From Thermoplasmata archaeon (GTDB lineage Archaea > Thermoplasmatota > Penumbrarchaeia > Penumbrarchaeales > Penumbrarchaeaceae): DNA of 9,600 bases. Position 1 is the stretch's first letter. The number at the start of each line of letters is the position of its first letter. The DNA is taken from assembly GCA_023145185.1 (NCBI GenBank), contig JAGLEG010000059.1, positions 1-9,600 of the forward strand, in the 5' to 3' direction. Shown in pieces: positions 8,043-9,600 of the stretch. A model generated the notes under the pieces. The model searched no databases, was not told the origin of the DNA, and saw nothing but the letters and a program-made list of their open reading frames with translations. The translations under genes and the position numbers were made by a program.

Positions 8043-8055
8043 TGCCATGCTGGCA
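8043..8055. repeat. Short hairpin between the Ig-repeat gene and asnS
   Basis: TGCCA and TGGCA arms (5 bp) flank a 3-nt loop about 60 nt past the stop codon of the Ig-repeat gene and about 10 bp upstream of the asnS TATA box. It could be a weak 3' stem for the upstream transcript or a regulator site. No T-run follows on the minus strand, so it is not called a terminator. Confidence 0.5.
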
Positions 8056-8115
8056 GTTGTGATGGCGGTCCGATCGTTCATACTGGCATCTGCACAGGAC
8101 CTTTATTCACTTCTG

Positions 8116-9600
8116 TCAAGGTCGATCGCGGACCGATGAACGTTCCCCTCTTCTGGCCGTCGGCATCTCCCTTCCTTGCTCCCTCATCTCCCTTCCAGGC
8201 CTCATACCACTACGACGTGATGCCCTCGCCTCCTCCTGGGTTCCCTCGATCTCATCATATATCTTCTTCAGCTTGCGATTGTTGTACAGAAGGAAACCAA
8301 ATACCACGGCCAGAAGTAGAACGAAGATCATCAGAATGATAAGAGGCAGGGAAGGAGAGATCTTATCGCTTTCCGAAACATCTTCAGCATGCAGGATGAC
8401 CCTGACCACGATGTAGGTGTAGCCCACGTTCCCCGATGTGTCAACCACCTTCACATCCATCTTGTGGTTTCCGGATGTCAGGTTGAAGGTGACGTGCCAC
8501 AGGGACCTCCCCTCAAGTGGGATCCACTCCCCATTGTCGATACGGGCCTCCACCGATGAGACCTCCCAATTATCGTATGCCGTCCCCTCGAAGTTCACCA
8601 GACCCTCCTCGTCCAATATGGTATTGTTGCCTGGCTCGGTTATTGTTACCGTTGGGGGAGTTACATCCACTATCTCCGTGATGTCAAGGTTGTAGGTGAG
8701 CTGGACCGATCTCTCGTTCCCAACCGCGTCCAGTGCCCGGATCTGGAGCACGTTCGCCCCCAACTCCAGCGTCACGACCCATTTCCAGGAATCGATGCCC
8801 TCGAGGTCCGTGAACGTTCCACCCTCGAACCGGCCCATGATCCTTGAGACACCTATGTCATCGTAGGCTTCTCCCGTGATGACCTGGATCGGGTTTGAAA
8901 CGTGGGAGTTCAACGGTGGGTTTATCGAAACGATCTCCGGCGGGGTCTTGTCCAGATATACCTTGTACTCAAGGAGCGCGAAGTTGCCCATGAAATCCTC
9001 GGCCCTTAGCAGCAGAACGTTGGAGCCCTCGGAGAGATAATCTATCTCTGCCGTAAATTCTCCATCCACCACATCGTACAGCCATCCGTCAATGGTCAGG
9101 ATCGCATTGGGTTCTATCAAACCCTTGATCACAACGACGTCCTCGCCAACCACTGCGGGGGAATGTGTCAGGAATATCGATGGTGGTGTGGTATCCAGAG
9201 TCACTCTCCTTATCGTCGTGGTCATAGATCCGGTCCTGTCAAAGGCCGTGATAACGATCCTGTTCTCCCCTTCCACAAGGGTGGTCAGGCCATGATCGAA
9301 CGCGCCGTTCTCCACCGCAACATCCTCGCCGTTCACGGTCAGCCTGACCGTGCTCTGATCGGTGTACCCTTTGACCCTCAATTCCCTGTTCGCGGTCGTT
9401 ATCCCGTCCATTGGCGCATCAATGTGCAGGTATGGAGGCGTGCTGTCCCTGTACACTGTGAATTGAAACGTATCGCTGTTGCCCGCCCTATCTATGGCAA
9501 ATAGGGTTATCTGGTTCCTACCCTCAGATAGGTGGAAGGTAGTATTGAAACGTCCGTCAACTATCATTGTCGACACGTCGTTCAGGTACAGGTAGGCATC
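8116..9600 (-). CDS. Tandem Ig-like repeat surface protein, C-terminal 494 residues (N-terminus beyond right edge)
   Basis: The frame is open to the right edge and ends at TGA 8116-8118, so 494 residues of a larger protein are visible. It contains one partial and four full bacterial-type Ig-like modules of about 80-95 residues. Each full module opens with a TPP signature (TPPYLHI, TPPSIFL, TPPEIVS, TPPTVTI) and closes with a strand such as NVLQIRALDAVGN or NRIVITAFDRTGS. Such modules form stalks of exported adhesins, glycoside hydrolases and peptidases. A hydrophobic helix at about visible residues 417-439 is followed by NNRKLKK, placing the C-terminus in the cytoplasm. The 55-residue tail is arginine-rich with two GREM copies (PGREMREQGREM). 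A GTG at 9576 is not taken as the start because the Ig strand continues before it (DAYLYLND). The visible part is a membrane-anchored stalk; the functional domain, if any, lies beyond the edge. Confidence 0.5.
   Translation of the reverse strand, partial: DAYLYLNDVSTMIVDGRFNTTFHLSEGRNQITLFAIDRAGNSDTFQFTVYRDSTPPYLHIDAPMDGITTANRELRVKGYTDQSTVRLTVNGEDVAVENGAFDHGLTTLVEGENRIVITAFDRTGSMTTTIRRVTLDTTPPSIFLTHSPAVVGEDVVVIKGLIEPNAILTIDGWLYDVVDGEFTAEIDYLSEGSNVLLLRAEDFMGNFALLEYKVYLDKTPPEIVSINPPLNSHVSNPIQVITGEAYDDIGVSRIMGRFEGGTFTDLEGIDSWKWVVTLELGANVLQIRALDAVGNERSVQLTYNLDITEIVDVTPPTVTITEPGNNTILDEEGLVNFEGTAYDNWEVSSVEARIDNGEWIPLEGRSLWHVTFNLTSGNHKMDVKVVDTSGNVGYTYIVVRVILHAEDVSESDKISPSLPLIILMIFVLLLAVVFGFLLYNNRKLKKIYDEIEGTQEEARASRRSGMRPGREMREQGREMPTARRGERSSVRDRP

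Noticed and set aside
8116..9576. GTG at 9576 as start of the Ig-repeat protein
   Set aside because: The frame stays open to the right edge and the residues before it continue the Ig strand, so the true start is outside the window.

Overview
The window reads as archaeal chromosome, most likely from a Thermoplasmata-like or other euryarchaeal lineage; the lineage is inference only. Supporting signs are TATA-like boxes about 25 nt before the expected transcription starts, strong Shine-Dalgarno sites, frequent AGG/AGA (Arg) and ATA (Ile) codons, a short archaeal-size asparaginyl-tRNA synthetase, and very large sequon-containing surface proteins built from PPC, cadherin-like, PKD, Ig-like and thrombospondin-type-3 modules.

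All four genes lie on the minus strand, so transcription runs from right to left. Right to left they are: (a) the C-terminal 494 residues of a multi-Ig surface protein with one C-terminal membrane segment and an arginine-rich tail (8116 to the right edge); (b) asnS, a complete asparaginyl-tRNA synthetase (6660-7979) with its own TATA box and Shine-Dalgarno site; (c) a complete 1195-residue secreted type I membrane protein with PPC-like, cadherin-like, PKD and TSP3 modules, a membrane segment, and a Pro/Gln/Tyr-rich tail without Lys or Arg (2967-6554); (d) the first 914 residues of a giant TSP3-repeat protein with an N-terminal membrane anchor, running off the left edge (1-2744).

The gaps between genes are short (136, 105 and 222 bp). 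Each holds a plausible promoter for the gene that follows, so these look like consecutive single-gene units rather than one tight operon. I see no convincing terminator, RNA gene, mobile element or CRISPR array.

Functionally the window is one housekeeping translation gene among three cell-envelope proteins. The three carry different ectodomains (Ca-binding TSP3 rods, cadherin/PKD, tandem Ig) and probably form part of the cell surface, such as adhesion, S-layer or matrix structures. The most unusual material is in the predicted cytoplasmic tails: one long, acidic, tyrosine-spaced and free of Lys/Arg, the other short and arginine-rich. Long open frames on the plus strand are antisense shadows of the Asp/Gly/Glu-rich coding sequence and are not annotated.
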